Assembly (NCBI RefSeq): GCF_004362215.1
Contig: NZ_SNWR01000001.1
Coordinates: 2,110,001 to 2,174,000, forward strand
DNA from: Paractinoplanes brasiliensis
Lineage (GTDB): Bacteria > Actinomycetota > Actinomycetes > Mycobacteriales > Micromonosporaceae
Reading direction: 5' to 3'
DNA: 64,000 nt
Part shown: piece by piece, positions 1 to 7,984 of the stretch
Numbering within the stretch: position 1 is the first letter of the stretch
How the letters are laid out: each line of letters begins with the position of its first letter
Position numbers and translations under genes: made by a program
Notes under the pieces: generated by a model
Told to the model about the DNA's origin: nothing
The model's input: only the letters and a program-made list of their open reading frames with translations
Databases searched by the model: none

Positions 1-545
1 ACCGGGGTCGACCAGCCCACGCACCACCCGCAGCAGCACAGCCACACTCCACCAGCCAGCGCACAGCCAGCGGAATCGACCAGCCCACGCACACCACCCG
101 CAGCAGCACAGCCGCTGTCCACCAGCCAGCGCATACCAGCAGCGATCGACCAGCCCCACGCACCACTCGGAGCAACACCACACTCGACCAGCCAGCGCAT
201 ACCCAGCAGGATCGACCAGCCTCACGCACCACCCGGAGCAGCACCGCCACACTCGACCAGCCAGCGCATACCCAGCAGGATCGACCAGCCCCACGCACCA
301 CCCAGAGCAACACCACACTCGACCAGCCGGCGCACAGCCAACGGACCGACTGGCAGCCACGCCACGACCCGGATCAACAGCGTTCATCGCGTCCGCGCAG
401 CCACCGACCCGGCCACGCTTGACAAGCAGCGCACAGCCAACCAACCGACCGGGTAGCCAGCCACACTCGCCACCAACCGGAGCAGCACAGCCGCACTCGA
501 CCAACCGGCGCACAGCCAACGGACCGATCAGCAACCAATAGCACC
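1..545. repeat. Degenerate tandem repeat array, unit about 66-70 bp, non-coding
   Basis: The sequence is a row of diverged copies of a unit that begins ATCGACCAGCC and continues CCACGCACCACCC, then a GCAGCACAGC-like block, then a CACTCGACCAGCCAGCGCA-like block. Clear unit starts lie near 75, 145, 211, 280 and 345, with a partial copy at the left edge and more degenerate copies to about 530. Spacing is 65-70 bp and not always a multiple of three, and no open frame of useful length crosses it, so it is taken as non-coding. The array runs off the left edge of the window. It ends shortly before the 3' end of the nitrilase-family gene on the minus strand. No function is assigned. Confidence 0.75.
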
Positions 546-590
546 CACTACGCCGATCAGCACGGGCGTGCTTGGCGAGGTGGCGCGGGG

Positions 591-1388
591 CTAGAGGCGG
601 CGGTTGGCGAGGCTGGGCAGTTCGGAGCGGATGTGGTCGAGGCGCGCGAGGTCGAGGTCGGCGGTGACGATGCCTACGGTGTCGGGGGCCTGGGCAAGGA
701 CCGTGCCCCAGGGGTCGACGATCATGCTTCGGCCGAAACACGTACGGGATGGGTCGTGGTCTCCGATTTGGCCGGCGGCCACGACGTAGCACTGGTTTTC
801 GATCGCGCGCGCCCGCAGCAGGACCTCCCAGTGGTCGCGGCCCGTGTGCAGCATGAACGCGGCCGGCACGATCAGGATGCGAGCTCCGCCGTCGACGGCC
901 AGGCGCCTGTAGAGCTCGGGGAATCGCAGGTCGTAGCAGATGGACAGGCCGGTGCGGACCCCGGCGATGTCAGCCGAGACGGTTTTGTCGCCGGAAGCGA
1001 CCGAGCGGGACTCCTGGTAGGAGACTCGGCCCGCGATCTCCACGTCGTACAGGTGGATCTTGCGGTAGACGGTGATGAGCTCGCCGCGCGGATCGAAGAC
1101 CAGCGAGGTGTTGTAGGTGCGGTGCTCGTCGGGGCCGGCCTCGTGGAAGGAGCCGGCGTGCACCCAGATGCCCAGCTCGCGCGCCGCGGTGGCGAAGAAC
1201 TGCGCGAACTCGCCGTCGATGCCTTCCGGCTTGGGCGCTGTCTTGCCGGGGCCCAGGTAGTCGACGTATTCCGGAAGCACGGCCAGCTCGGCGCCGGCGG
1301 CCGCGGCACGGTCGAGCAGACCCCGGGCAACCTGCAGGTTGTGCTCCCGATCGGCCCGTGAATTCACCTGACACACCGCTACTCGCAT
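591..1388 (-). CDS. Carbon-nitrogen hydrolase (nitrilase superfamily amidase)
   Basis: This 265-residue protein has the nitrilase-superfamily fold. The Glu-Lys-Cys triad can be read directly: Glu in LPEYVDYL (near residue 40), Lys in YRKIHLYDV (near 112) and Cys in SICYDLRFPELYR (near 152), with a second conserved Glu downstream. The length is usual for the Nit/YafV/omega-amidase branch. The closest recognisable relatives are the deaminated-glutathione-amidase-like enzymes, which hydrolyse C-N bonds of small amides, but the substrate cannot be read from sequence. It starts at ATG 1388 with no convincing Shine-Dalgarno. The genes on either side do not suggest a pathway. Confidence 0.88.
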   Translation of the reverse strand: MRVAVCQVNSRADREHNLQVARGLLDRAAAAGAELAVLPEYVDYLGPGKTAPKPEGIDGEFAQFFATAARELGIWVHAGSFHEAGPDEHRTYNTSLVFDPRGELITVYRKIHLYDVEIAGRVSYQESRSVASGDKTVSADIAGVRTGLSICYDLRFPELYRRLAVDGGARILIVPAAFMLHTGRDHWEVLLRARAIENQCYVVAAGQIGDHDPSRTCFGRSMIVDPWGTVLAQAPDTVGIVTADLDLARLDHIRSELPSLANRRL

Positions 1389-1524
1389 GAAGGAAGCCTA
1401 CGAGCGGAGCCACCGTCGGCCAACCGCCGGAAGTAGCCCCTCGACCCAGTACCGAAGTATCTGGGCACAGCTCCGTGCCAGGGTCAGGATTGCGAGGCGC
1501 AGGTGACCGAGGCGGTGCGACTCA

Positions 1525-1650
1525 GGTCAGGAAGGGGCAGCGATGGTCAGAAAGGGGCAGCGGATGGTTACGAGGCGCAGCGGACGGCCGAAGGGGCAGC
1601 GCAGCCGACGGCCGGAGGGGCAGCGGACGGTCAGGAGGGGCAGTGATGAA
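1525..1650. repeat. Short GC-rich direct repeats (core GGGGCAGCGGACGG)
   Basis: About six imperfect copies of a GGGGCAGCG(G)A(C/T)GG core, 15-25 bp apart, fill the gap between the nitrilase-family gene and the 3' end of the DUF2867-like gene. Extra purine-rich copies (AGGAGGGGCAG, GAAGGGGCAG) are interspersed. Short open frames cross the repeats but share no recognisable protein features. It is treated as intergenic repeat DNA. Confidence 0.55.
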
Positions 1651-1653
1651 GGG

Positions 1654-2172
1654 TCAGAGACGAGACAGCAGGGAGCGGATGAACCGACGATGTCCGGGGG
1701 CCAGCCGAGACCAGACGAGACGACCGGGCCGGTGGTCGTAGCGGACCAACATCACCTGTGTCAGGTGCGTTCCGGAGGTATGGAAGACCAGACGTGCGGT
1801 GATGCCGAGGGCGGCGCGGGACTCGAGGACGATCGCGGCCGGCGTGTTGCGGACGATGCGCCAGCCCAGCACCTGAGTGCGTGACCACGGCGGAGCGAGC
1901 GGGATGCCCAGGAGGGTCCAGGCGGTCAGCATCTGGGCTCGAGCTTTCCAGGGGGCGCGCTCGAGGACGAGGCGGGCCCACTGCTCGGCTGTGCGCGCCG
2001 GGCCCACCCCGGACGTCGACGTGATGGGGCTGGCCGAGGACGGCGACGTGATGGGGAGGGCCGAGGACGGCGACGTGATGGGGAGGGTGAAGGACTCGCG
2101 GTAGTGGACGGGGGTGAGGTCAGCAAGGGTCACGAGCGCAGGCGCCGGGTCGATCTCGCTGACGGTGGTCAT
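1654..2172 (-). CDS. DUF2867-like conserved protein with N-terminal in-frame repeat
   Basis: A 172-residue protein. The C-terminal 130 residues (AEQWARLVLERAP ... VLGWRIV ... ARLVFHTSG ... VRYDHRP ... LAPGHRRFIRSLL) resemble actinobacterial DUF2867-type proteins of unknown function; this family call is tentative. Residues about 28-54 are a low-complexity Ser/Pro insert with three copies of a PITSPSSA-type unit, produced by about 27-bp DNA repeats at 2021-2092. Its ATG overlaps the TGA of the upstream NTF2-fold gene by four bases (ATGA), so the two are probably translationally coupled. The domain was probably complete before the repeat expanded. Confidence 0.6.
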   Translation of the reverse strand: MTTVSEIDPAPALVTLADLTPVHYRESFTLPITSPSSALPITSPSSASPITSTSGVGPARTAEQWARLVLERAPWKARAQMLTAWTLLGIPLAPPWSRTQVLGWRIVRNTPAAIVLESRAALGITARLVFHTSGTHLTQVMLVRYDHRPGRLVWSRLAPGHRRFIRSLLSRL

Positions 2173-2528
2173 GTCAGGCGGGACTGCATGGCTTCGGCAA
2201 GGGCCTGGATGCCCTTCAGGGGGCGGATCATCACGGTGAACTCGGTGATCTGGCCGTCGGGGCCGGCGTGGAGGAAGTCGCAGCCTTCGAGGTGCTTGTC
2301 GCCTATGCGGGCCTTGAAGAGGAGCGCGTGGGACGGGGCGTCGTCGAGCTCGTGGGTGTATTCGAAGTCCTCGAAGACGTGGATCACGGCACGGAGGATC
2401 GGGGCCACGGCAAAGCGGCCGCGGTAGGGGGTGTAGACGACTGGGCTTCGGAAGACGACGTCCTCGTGCAGGAGAGCCAGGGCGGCCTCCACGTCACGGG
2501 ACTCGATGGCGGCTCGGAACGGGTGCAC
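2169..2528 (-). CDS. NTF2-like / SnoaL-like fold protein
   Basis: This 119-residue single-domain protein has the typical NTF2-superfamily opening, FRAAIESRDVEAALALLHEDV followed by VFRSPVV and a GR motif. A C-terminal strand pair (GCDFLHAGPDGQITEFTVMIRPL) completes the cone-shaped barrel. Such proteins are small enzymes or ligand-binding proteins, and the pocket residues do not reveal a substrate. The start is GTG at 2528. It is divergent from the PadR regulator across a 72-bp AT-rich gap and overlaps the next gene by ATGA, so it probably leads a two-gene operon controlled by that regulator. Confidence 0.75.
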   Translation of the reverse strand: MHPFRAAIESRDVEAALALLHEDVVFRSPVVYTPYRGRFAVAPILRAVIHVFEDFEYTHELDDAPSHALLFKARIGDKHLEGCDFLHAGPDGQITEFTVMIRPLKGIQALAEAMQSRLT

Positions 2529-2600
2529 GGCGCGGCCCCTATACTCAACAAATTGATTAGGTGCGGATTAACTTAACTGGCCGCGCGGAAGGAAGTCCAG
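2529..2600. promoter_or_regulatory. Divergent promoter region between the NTF2-fold gene and padR-type gene
   Basis: The 72-bp intergenic region holds an unusually AT-rich patch for this genome (about 2540-2580), including CAACAAATTGATTAG and the small inverted repeat TTAACTTAA. On the minus strand TATAG lies a short way upstream of the GTG start of the NTF2-fold gene. On the plus strand GGAAGGAAG is a good Shine-Dalgarno for the PadR gene. PadR-type proteins commonly autoregulate, so this is the likely operator. The precise half-sites are not determined. Confidence 0.4.
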
Positions 2601-3176
2601 ATGTCACTGCGCCATGCCTTGCTGGCCGCCCTGTCTCAGGGCGAGGCGTCCGGGTACGAGTTGGCCAAGCGGTTCGACGTGGCGGTCGCGGACTACTGGA
2701 CGGCCACGCCCCAGCAGCTGTACCGGGACCTGGAACGGCTCGAGCGGGACGGTCTGGTCGAGGCGCGCGTCGTCGAACAAACCCGGCGGCCCAACAAACG
2801 TGTGTTCACCATGACGGAAAAAGGACTCGACGAACTGCGCGCATTCGGGCGCCGGCCGTCCAAGCCCCCGGCCATGCGCGACGAACTGCTCGTCAAGCTG
2901 CAAGCCGCCGACCGGACCGGTGAACCGGCCACCCTCGTCGAGGCGGCGCGGGCGCGAGAAACCCGATCGAGGGAGAAGCTGGCCCGCTACGACCAACTGC
3001 GGGATCGACTGCTCGACGGGCGCAGCGAAGACGAATACCTGCGCGACAGCGACGAAGTGGGCCCGTACCTCACGCTCATGGCCGGGCGGATGTACGAGCA
3101 GTTGAACATCCGCTGGGCGGCCACGGTGATCGAGACGCTCACCCGGCGGCAGAAAGCGCAGCCCGAGGCCGAGTGA
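2601..3176 (+). CDS. PadR family transcriptional regulator
   Basis: A 191-residue DNA-binding protein. Residues 1-85 form the PadR winged helix: LLAALSQGEASGYELAKRFD, then YRDLERLERDGLVEARVV as recognition helix and wing, then RRVFTMT-like strand VFTMTEKGLDELRAF. The C-terminal half is helical and Glu/Arg-rich (AAGRAR...SREKLARYDQLRDRLL), as in the Vir_act_alpha_C dimerisation domain. It starts at ATG 2601 behind GGAAGGAAG. It is divergent from the NTF2-fold/DUF2867 pair, which is the obvious candidate target. The effector is unknown. Confidence 0.9.
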   Translation: MSLRHALLAALSQGEASGYELAKRFDVAVADYWTATPQQLYRDLERLERDGLVEARVVEQTRRPNKRVFTMTEKGLDELRAFGRRPSKPPAMRDELLVKLQAADRTGEPATLVEAARARETRSREKLARYDQLRDRLLDGRSEDEYLRDSDEVGPYLTLMAGRMYEQLNIRWAATVIETLTRRQKAQPEAE

Positions 3177-3238
3177 TCACGTGGCACGGCTGGGCCGGCG
3201 ATCACCGCGGCGTAGCGCGGGTCGGACCATATGCCACG

Positions 3239-3272
3239 CGCGCGGGTGCGTCTGGTGACGACACACCCGCGT
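3239..3272. terminator. Hairpin between convergent padR-type gene and clpX
   Basis: CGCGGGTG at 3241-3248 pairs with CACCCGCG at 3264-3271, with further inner pairing (GTC/GAC). It lies between the convergent ends of the PadR gene and clpX. There is no clear U-tract, so it is a possible bidirectional or attenuating hairpin rather than a textbook intrinsic terminator. Confidence 0.4.
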
Positions 3273-3282
3273 ACGGGATGGG

Positions 3283-4572
3283 TCAGGCCGACTTTTCCTC
3301 GCGCTCGCGGCGCCGGCGGCCCACGAACTCGCGCGGGACGATCGTCGGGTTCACGTTTTCCAGCACGACCTCGCGCGTGATGACCACACGAGCGGCGTCG
3401 GGGTTGCTGGGCACCTCGTACATCACGGAGAGCAACACTTCCTCCATGATCGCGCGGAGACCGCGGGCGCCCGTGCCGCGCAGCATGGCCTGGTCGGCGA
3501 TGGCCTCGAGCGCGCCGTAGTCGAACTCCAGCTCGACGCCGTCCAGCTCGAAGAGACGCTGGTACTGCTTCACGTACGCGTTCCGCGGCTCGGTCAAGAT
3601 CTTGATCAGAGCCTCGCGGTCGAGGTTACGCACCGTGGTGATGACGGGCAGACGACCGATGAACTCGGGGATCAGGCCGAACTTCAGCATGTCCTCGGGC
3701 ATCACCCGGCTGAAGATGTCATCGGTGTTCCGCTCGGAGATCGACCGCAGGTGAGCGCCGAAGCCGACACCGCCATGACCGACGCGGGACTCGATGATGC
3801 GGTCCAGCCCGGCGAACGCGCCACCCACGATGAACAGCACGTTGGTGGTGTCGATCTGGATGAACTCCTGATGCGGGTGCTTACGGCCGCCCTGCGGCGG
3901 AACGTTTGCCACCGTACCCTCGAGGATCTTCAGCAACGCCTGCTGGACACCCTCACCGGAGACGTCCCGGGTGATCGACGGGTTCTCGCTCTTGCGGGCG
4001 ATCTTGTCGACCTCGTCGATGTAGATGATTCCCTGCTCGGCGCGTTTCACGTCGTAATCGGCGGCCTGGATGAGCTTGAGCAGGATGTTCTCGACATCCT
4101 CGCCCACATAGCCGGCCTCGGTGAGCGCCGTGGCGTCCGCGATCGCGAACGGCACGTTGAGCATGCGGGCCAACGTCTGCGCCAGGTGAGTCTTGCCGCA
4201 GCCGGTGGGGCCGATGAGCATGATGTTGGACTTGGCCACCTCGACGTCGCTGCCCGCACCGGGAGCGCCGCTCGACTCGGCCTGAATCCGCTTGTAGTGG
4301 TTGTAGACGGCGACCGAGAGCGCCTTCTTCGCCTGTTCCTGACCCACCACGTACTGGTCAAGGAACTGGCAGATCTCCATCGGCTTGGGAAGCTCTTCCC
4401 ACTTCACCTCGCCGGTCTCGGCCAGCTCTTCCTCGATGATCTCGTTGCAGAGGTCGATGCACTCGTCGCAGATGTAGACCCCAGGGCCCGCGATGAGCTT
4501 CTTGACCTGCTTCTGCGACTTCCCACAGAAGGAGCACTTCAGTAGGTCGCCGCCGTCGCCGATCCGTGCCAC
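3283..4572 (-). CDS. clpX: ATP-dependent Clp protease ATP-binding subunit ClpX
   Basis: ClpX is the hexameric AAA+ unfoldase that recognises tagged or degron-bearing proteins and threads them into ClpP. The 429 residues contain the N-terminal zinc-binding domain (CSFCGKS ... YICDECIDLC, residues about 14-43), Walker A GPTGCGKT, Walker B IYIDEVDK, the GYVGEDVE pore-region motif and the C-terminal ClpB-D2-small domain (LRGTGARGLRAIMEE). The start is GTG 4572 behind AAGGAGAA. It lies downstream of clpP1-clpP2 in the same direction, 209 bp after clpP2, so it probably has its own promoter as well as read-through. Confidence 0.99.
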   Translation of the reverse strand: MARIGDGGDLLKCSFCGKSQKQVKKLIAGPGVYICDECIDLCNEIIEEELAETGEVKWEELPKPMEICQFLDQYVVGQEQAKKALSVAVYNHYKRIQAESSGAPGAGSDVEVAKSNIMLIGPTGCGKTHLAQTLARMLNVPFAIADATALTEAGYVGEDVENILLKLIQAADYDVKRAEQGIIYIDEVDKIARKSENPSITRDVSGEGVQQALLKILEGTVANVPPQGGRKHPHQEFIQIDTTNVLFIVGGAFAGLDRIIESRVGHGGVGFGAHLRSISERNTDDIFSRVMPEDMLKFGLIPEFIGRLPVITTVRNLDREALIKILTEPRNAYVKQYQRLFELDGVELEFDYGALEAIADQAMLRGTGARGLRAIMEEVLLSVMYEVPSNPDAARVVITREVVLENVNPTIVPREFVGRRRREREEKSA

Positions 4573-4781
4573 CTACGTTCTCCTTGAGCTCATCGGCCGA
4601 CTCACACCGGCCCTGATCACGAGGACTGATTGCCTCGTTGCCATCTCATCGTCTGCGGAACCGCGTAACTGAGGCTGCATGCTCGACGTTACCCGCAAAG
4701 GTGCCGTTCTCCGACCCCCCAAAACGGGCGTGTCAGGGGTCGGCCAGTTTATTGCGCCCGGCCGGCCCCCGACATGATGCC

Positions 4782-5438
4782 TCAGCCCACCGACTGCAGG
4801 CTCTTCTTGCGGCTCGCGAGCACGACGTCGACCAGACCGTACTCCTTGGCCTCCTCGGCCGTCATGATCTTGTCGCGATCGACGTCCTTGCGGACCTGCT
4901 CCGGCGTGCGGCCGGAGTGACGCGAGATCATCTCCTCCATCTGCGTACGCATGCGGAGGATCTCGCGGGCCTGGATCTCGATGTCCGACCCCTGGCCGTA
5001 GCCACCCTCGGTGGCCGGCTGGTGGATCAGAACCCGCGAGTGCGGCAGGGCCATCCGCTTGCCCGCCGTGCCGCCGGCCAGCAGGACGGCGGCCGCGCTG
5101 GCCGCCTGCCCCAGGCAGACCGTCGAGATGTCGGGGCGGACGTACTGCATCGTGTCGTAGATCGCCGTCATGGCGGTGAAGGAGCCGCCCGGCGAGTTGA
5201 TGTACATGAGGATGTCGCGGTCGGGATCCGAGCTCTCCAGCGTGAGCAGCTGGGCCATCACGTCGTTGGCCGACGCGTCGTCCACCTGCACGCCGAGGAA
5301 GATGATCCGGTCCTCGAACATCTTGTTGTACGGGTTCGTCTCCTTCATCATCCCGTTCGAGGAACGCTCGACGAAGGAGGGCAGCACGTAGCGGTTGTGC
5401 ACCGGCGCGAACCCGGAGGGCAAGGTCAGGTCAGTCAT
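4782..5438 (-). CDS. clpP2: ATP-dependent Clp protease proteolytic subunit ClpP2
   Basis: A 218-residue serine peptidase of the ClpP family. The catalytic Ser is in CLGQAASAAAVLL (near residue 110), His in LPHSRVLIHQP (near 135), and Asp follows in the DRDKIMTAEEA region. It carries the N-terminal extension usual for actinobacterial ClpP2 (RYVLPSFVERSSNG). In actinobacteria ClpP1 and ClpP2 form a mixed two-ring tetradecamer, with ClpX docking mainly on the ClpP2 face; that is family knowledge. It starts at ATG 5438, 11 bp after clpP1, so the two are co-transcribed. Confidence 0.97.
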   Translation of the reverse strand: MTDLTLPSGFAPVHNRYVLPSFVERSSNGMMKETNPYNKMFEDRIIFLGVQVDDASANDVMAQLLTLESSDPDRDILMYINSPGGSFTAMTAIYDTMQYVRPDISTVCLGQAASAAAVLLAGGTAGKRMALPHSRVLIHQPATEGGYGQGSDIEIQAREILRMRTQMEEMISRHSGRTPEQVRKDVDRDKIMTAEEAKEYGLVDVVLASRKKSLQSVG

Positions 5439-5449
5439 TGTTCAGCTCC

Positions 5450-6079
5450 TCAGTTCAGCGTTCCGGCGCCGTCGGAGACCTGCATGGCCCCGGTGATCAC
5501 CTTGTCGATGAAGCCGTAGTCCTTGGCTTCCTCCGCCGTGAACCAGCGGTCACGGTCGGAGTCACGCTCGATCTGCTCCTGAGTCTGCCCGGTGTGGAAG
5601 GCGACTCGCTCCTGGAACATGCGCTTGGTGTACAGCATCTGCTCGGCCTGGATGGCGATGTCGGCGGCCGTGCCGCCCATGCCGCCCGAGGGCTGGTGCA
5701 TCATGATCCGCGCGTGCGGCAGCGAGAAGCGCTTGCCGGGGGCGCCGGCGCAGAGCAGCAGCTGTCCCATCGACGCGGCCATACCCATGGCTACGGTCTG
5801 CACGTCGTTATCGATGAACTGCATGGTGTCGTAGATCGCCATGCCCGAGTAGACCGAGCCACCGGGCGAGTTGATCCAGAGGTGAATGTCGCGCTCGGGG
5901 TCCTCGGCGGAAAGCAGCAGCAGCTGAGCGCAGATGCGGTTGGCCACCGAGTCGGTCACCTCGCTGCCGAGGAAGATGATGCGCTCACGCAGCAGGCGGT
6001 TGAAGACCGAGTCGTCGAGGTTGCCACTGAGGGATTCACCGCGCAGCGCGGGGCTCGCGGGAAGATGAAGATCGGTCAT
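5450..6079 (-). CDS. clpP1: ATP-dependent Clp protease proteolytic subunit ClpP1
   Basis: A 209-residue ClpP-family peptidase. The nucleophile Ser sits in MGMAASMGQLLLCAG (near residue 108), His in LPHARIMMHQPSGG (near 133), and Asp in the ERDSDRDRWFTAEEA stretch. The TVAMGMAASMGQ form is typical of ClpP1. It is first in the clpP1-clpP2 operon; a ClgR-type operator lies 110-130 bp upstream of its ATG. It works with ClpP2 and ClpX in regulated proteolysis. Confidence 0.97.
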   Translation of the reverse strand: MTDLHLPASPALRGESLSGNLDDSVFNRLLRERIIFLGSEVTDSVANRICAQLLLLSAEDPERDIHLWINSPGGSVYSGMAIYDTMQFIDNDVQTVAMGMAASMGQLLLCAGAPGKRFSLPHARIMMHQPSGGMGGTAADIAIQAEQMLYTKRMFQERVAFHTGQTQEQIERDSDRDRWFTAEEAKDYGFIDKVITGAMQVSDGAGTLN

Positions 6080-6190
6080 GGCAGCCCTTCACAGCTGACT
6101 GTGCCGGCCCGGTGTCCGCGGCCGGCAAGTTGTCCGTCGTACGACCAACCTAACCGGTCGATTGCGCATCAGCTTCCCGCTCGGGCAGGT

Positions 6191-6204
6191 GTTCGCTGAC
6201 AGCG
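6191..6204 (+). promoter_or_regulatory. Candidate ClgR operator upstream of clpP1
   Basis: GTTCGCTGACAGCG matches the ClgR-type operator architecture CGC-N5-GCG described for clp gene promoters in Streptomyces and Corynebacterium (recalled). It lies 112-125 bp upstream of the clpP1 ATG, inside the promoter region and before the tig terminator hairpin. ClgR would be expected to activate clpP1P2. The match is by eye only. Confidence 0.5.
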
Positions 6205-6217
6205 CAGGGCGCTCCAG

Positions 6218-6260
6218 GAAAACCAAAAGACCGCGATCGCCCCGGGAGGCGATCGCGGTC
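6218..6260 (-). terminator. Rho-independent terminator of tig
   Basis: A perfect 13-bp stem is formed by GACCGCGATCGCC (6229-6241) and GGCGATCGCGGTC (6248-6260) with a 6-nt loop. Read on the minus strand it is followed by TTTTGGTTTT. It begins 8 bp after the tig stop codon and separates tig from clpP1. Confidence 0.9.
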
Positions 6261-6267
6261 CGGAGAT

Positions 6268-7617
6268 TCAGTGGTTGTGGCCGGTGTGGTCGTCCTCGGA
6301 GGCGGCCCGCAGGTCGTCGAGCGTGAGGACCGTGCCCTCGGAGTCCTTCATCTCGACCTGCTCCATGACCGAGGCCAGTGCCTTGCCACGGCGCACGTCG
6401 CCGAACACGGCGGCCGCCGCGCCCGACTGCACGAGCTGGTCGTAGTACTGCTGCGGCTGCATCTGCGCCCGCTGCGCCCGGTGCACGATCTCGTGACCGA
6501 ACTCGTCGTCGGAGACCTGAACGTCCTCGGCGTCGGCGATCGTGTCGAGCAGCAGCTGAATGCGGACGCCCTCGACGGCGGCCTCGGTCAGCTCCTGGTC
6601 GATCTGCTCCTCGGTCTTGTCCTCCGAGGTCAGGTAGTCCTGCAGGGTCGCGCCGATCCGCTCCAGCTGGTCGGTCATGGCCTGCTTGCGGCCCTCGACC
6701 TCGTCCTTCACGACGCCCTCGGGCGCCGGGATGTCGGCCGCCTCGACCAGCTGCTTGAGCGCCTCGTCACGGGCCGCGTAGATCTGCTCGACCTTCTTGA
6801 CCTTGGTCAGCCGCTCGCGCAGGTCGTTACGCAGCTCCTCCAGCGTGTCGAACTCGCTGGCCATCTGCGCGAAGTCGTCGTCGACCTCGGGCAGCTGCTT
6901 GTCCTTGACGCTGCGGACCTTGACCTCGACCTCGGCGTCCCGCCCCGCGAAATCGCCACCCACCAGCTGCGTGGTGAACTGGGCATCGGCGTCCGCGACC
7001 AGGCCCACCAGCACCTCGTCGAGACCCGGGAGCAGCTGCTTGCTGCCCACCTCGTGCGAGATGTTGGTCGCCGAGCCGCCCGGAACCTCCTGGCCGTCGA
7101 CCGTCGCCTTCAGGTCGAGCTGCACGTAGTCGCCCTCGGCGGCCGGCCGGTCGACGGTCTTCAGCGTGGCGAAACGCTCACGCAGGCCGTTGATCTGCTC
7201 GTCGATCTCGTTGTCGCCGATCTCGACCGCCGGAACCGTCACCGAAATGGTCTTCAGGTCGGGCACGGTGATCTCGGGCCGGACGTCGACCTCGGCCGTG
7301 AACCTCAACGGCTCGTTGTCGGCGAACTCGGTGATCTCGACCTCGGGACGACCCAGCGTCTTCACGTCGTGCTCACGCACGGCGGCCAGGATCTGCTGCG
7401 GGATCGCTTCCTGAACCGCCTCGTTCAGGACCGCGCCACGCCCGACACGCTGGTCGATGACCGCTGCCGGGATCTTGCCGCGACGGAAGCCCGGCACCTG
7501 CACCTGCGCGCCGATCTCCCGGTACGCCTTCTGCAGGCTCGGCTTGAGCTCGTCGAACGGCACCTCGATGGCGAGCTTCACCCTGGTCGGGCTCAGAGTC
7601 TCGACGGTGCTCTTCAC
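6268..7617 (-). CDS. tig: Trigger factor, ribosome-associated chaperone and PPIase
   Basis: A 449-residue trigger factor. The N-terminal ribosome-binding domain carries the GFRRGKIP signature (VPGFRRGKIPAAVIDQRVG, near residues 43-60). The middle FKBP-type PPIase domain follows (AAEGDYVQLDLKATVDG ... about 150-240), and then the long helical chaperone arms. It binds nascent chains at the exit tunnel. GTG 7617 is preceded by AAGGAG at good spacing. The C-terminal tail is His/Asp-rich (EDDHTGHNH), a common actinobacterial feature. Its position upstream of clpP1-clpP2 is conserved among actinobacteria. Confidence 0.97.
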   Translation of the reverse strand: MKSTVETLSPTRVKLAIEVPFDELKPSLQKAYREIGAQVQVPGFRRGKIPAAVIDQRVGRGAVLNEAVQEAIPQQILAAVREHDVKTLGRPEVEITEFADNEPLRFTAEVDVRPEITVPDLKTISVTVPAVEIGDNEIDEQINGLRERFATLKTVDRPAAEGDYVQLDLKATVDGQEVPGGSATNISHEVGSKQLLPGLDEVLVGLVADADAQFTTQLVGGDFAGRDAEVEVKVRSVKDKQLPEVDDDFAQMASEFDTLEELRNDLRERLTKVKKVEQIYAARDEALKQLVEAADIPAPEGVVKDEVEGRKQAMTDQLERIGATLQDYLTSEDKTEEQIDQELTEAAVEGVRIQLLLDTIADAEDVQVSDDEFGHEIVHRAQRAQMQPQQYYDQLVQSGAAAAVFGDVRRGKALASVMEQVEMKDSEGTVLTLDDLRAASEDDHTGHNH

Positions 7618-7653
7618 AGGCGTACTCCTTGTTGCTGCGACAGTTGGTATCAG

Positions 7654-7727
7654 TCGGGGTGGCGGGATTTGAACCCACGGCCCCTCGCTCCCAAAGCGAG
7701 TGCGCTACCAAGCTGCGCCACACCCCG
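7654..7727 (-). tRNA. tRNA-Pro (anticodon TGG)
   Basis: Read on the minus strand the cloverleaf has acceptor CGGGGTG paired with CACCCCG, discriminator A, anticodon arm CTCGC-TTTGGGA-GCGAG with anticodon TGG, and T arm GTGGG-TTCAAAT-CCCGC. No CCA is encoded. It lies just upstream of tig and divergent from tRNA-Gly. Confidence 0.96.
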
Positions 7728-7837
7728 TGGCGACGGCCAGTGTATGCGGTCCGCTTCCGCCCGCGTGCGCTGGAGTCACCTCGTGGCGTATCCGGTTCGC
7801 GTCGGCGGGAGTTGATTAAGTAAGCTATCCCCGGCGA

Positions 7838-7858
7838 CCCCGCCTCAGGGCGGGGTTT
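7838..7858 (+). terminator. Hairpin with short T-run directly before tRNA-Gly
   Basis: CCCCGCC (7838-7844) pairs with GGCGGGG (7849-7855) around a TCAG loop and is followed by TTT, ending only two bases before the tRNA-Gly 5' end. It looks like a short intrinsic terminator pointing toward the tRNA. It may stop read-through into the tRNA or act in the leader. Confidence 0.4.
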
Positions 7859-7860
7859 AC

Positions 7861-7934
7861 GCGGGCGTAGCTCAATGGTAGAGCCTCAGTCTTCCAAACT
7901 GATTACGCGAGTTCGATTCTCGTCGCCCGCTCCA
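7861..7934 (+). tRNA. tRNA-Gly (anticodon TCC), CCA encoded
   Basis: Acceptor GCGGGCG pairs with CGCCCGC, followed by discriminator T and encoded CCA. The anticodon arm is TCAGT-CTTCCAA-ACTGA with anticodon TCC, and the T arm is GCGAG-TTCGATT-CTCGT. Confidence 0.97.
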
Positions 7935-7984
7935 CATGGCGCTGCTCAGCGCCCACATCCACAGCGTCGCTGTAGATTGAGCCG

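Noticed and set aside
1..545. CRISPR array
   Set aside because: The repeats are contiguous, diverged and about 66-70 bp long without constant-length unique spacers; no cas genes are near.
6271..7815. A 514-codon open frame on the plus strand opposite tig and across tRNA-Pro
   Set aside because: Leu/Arg/Gly-rich antisense shadow of tig that also runs through a tRNA.
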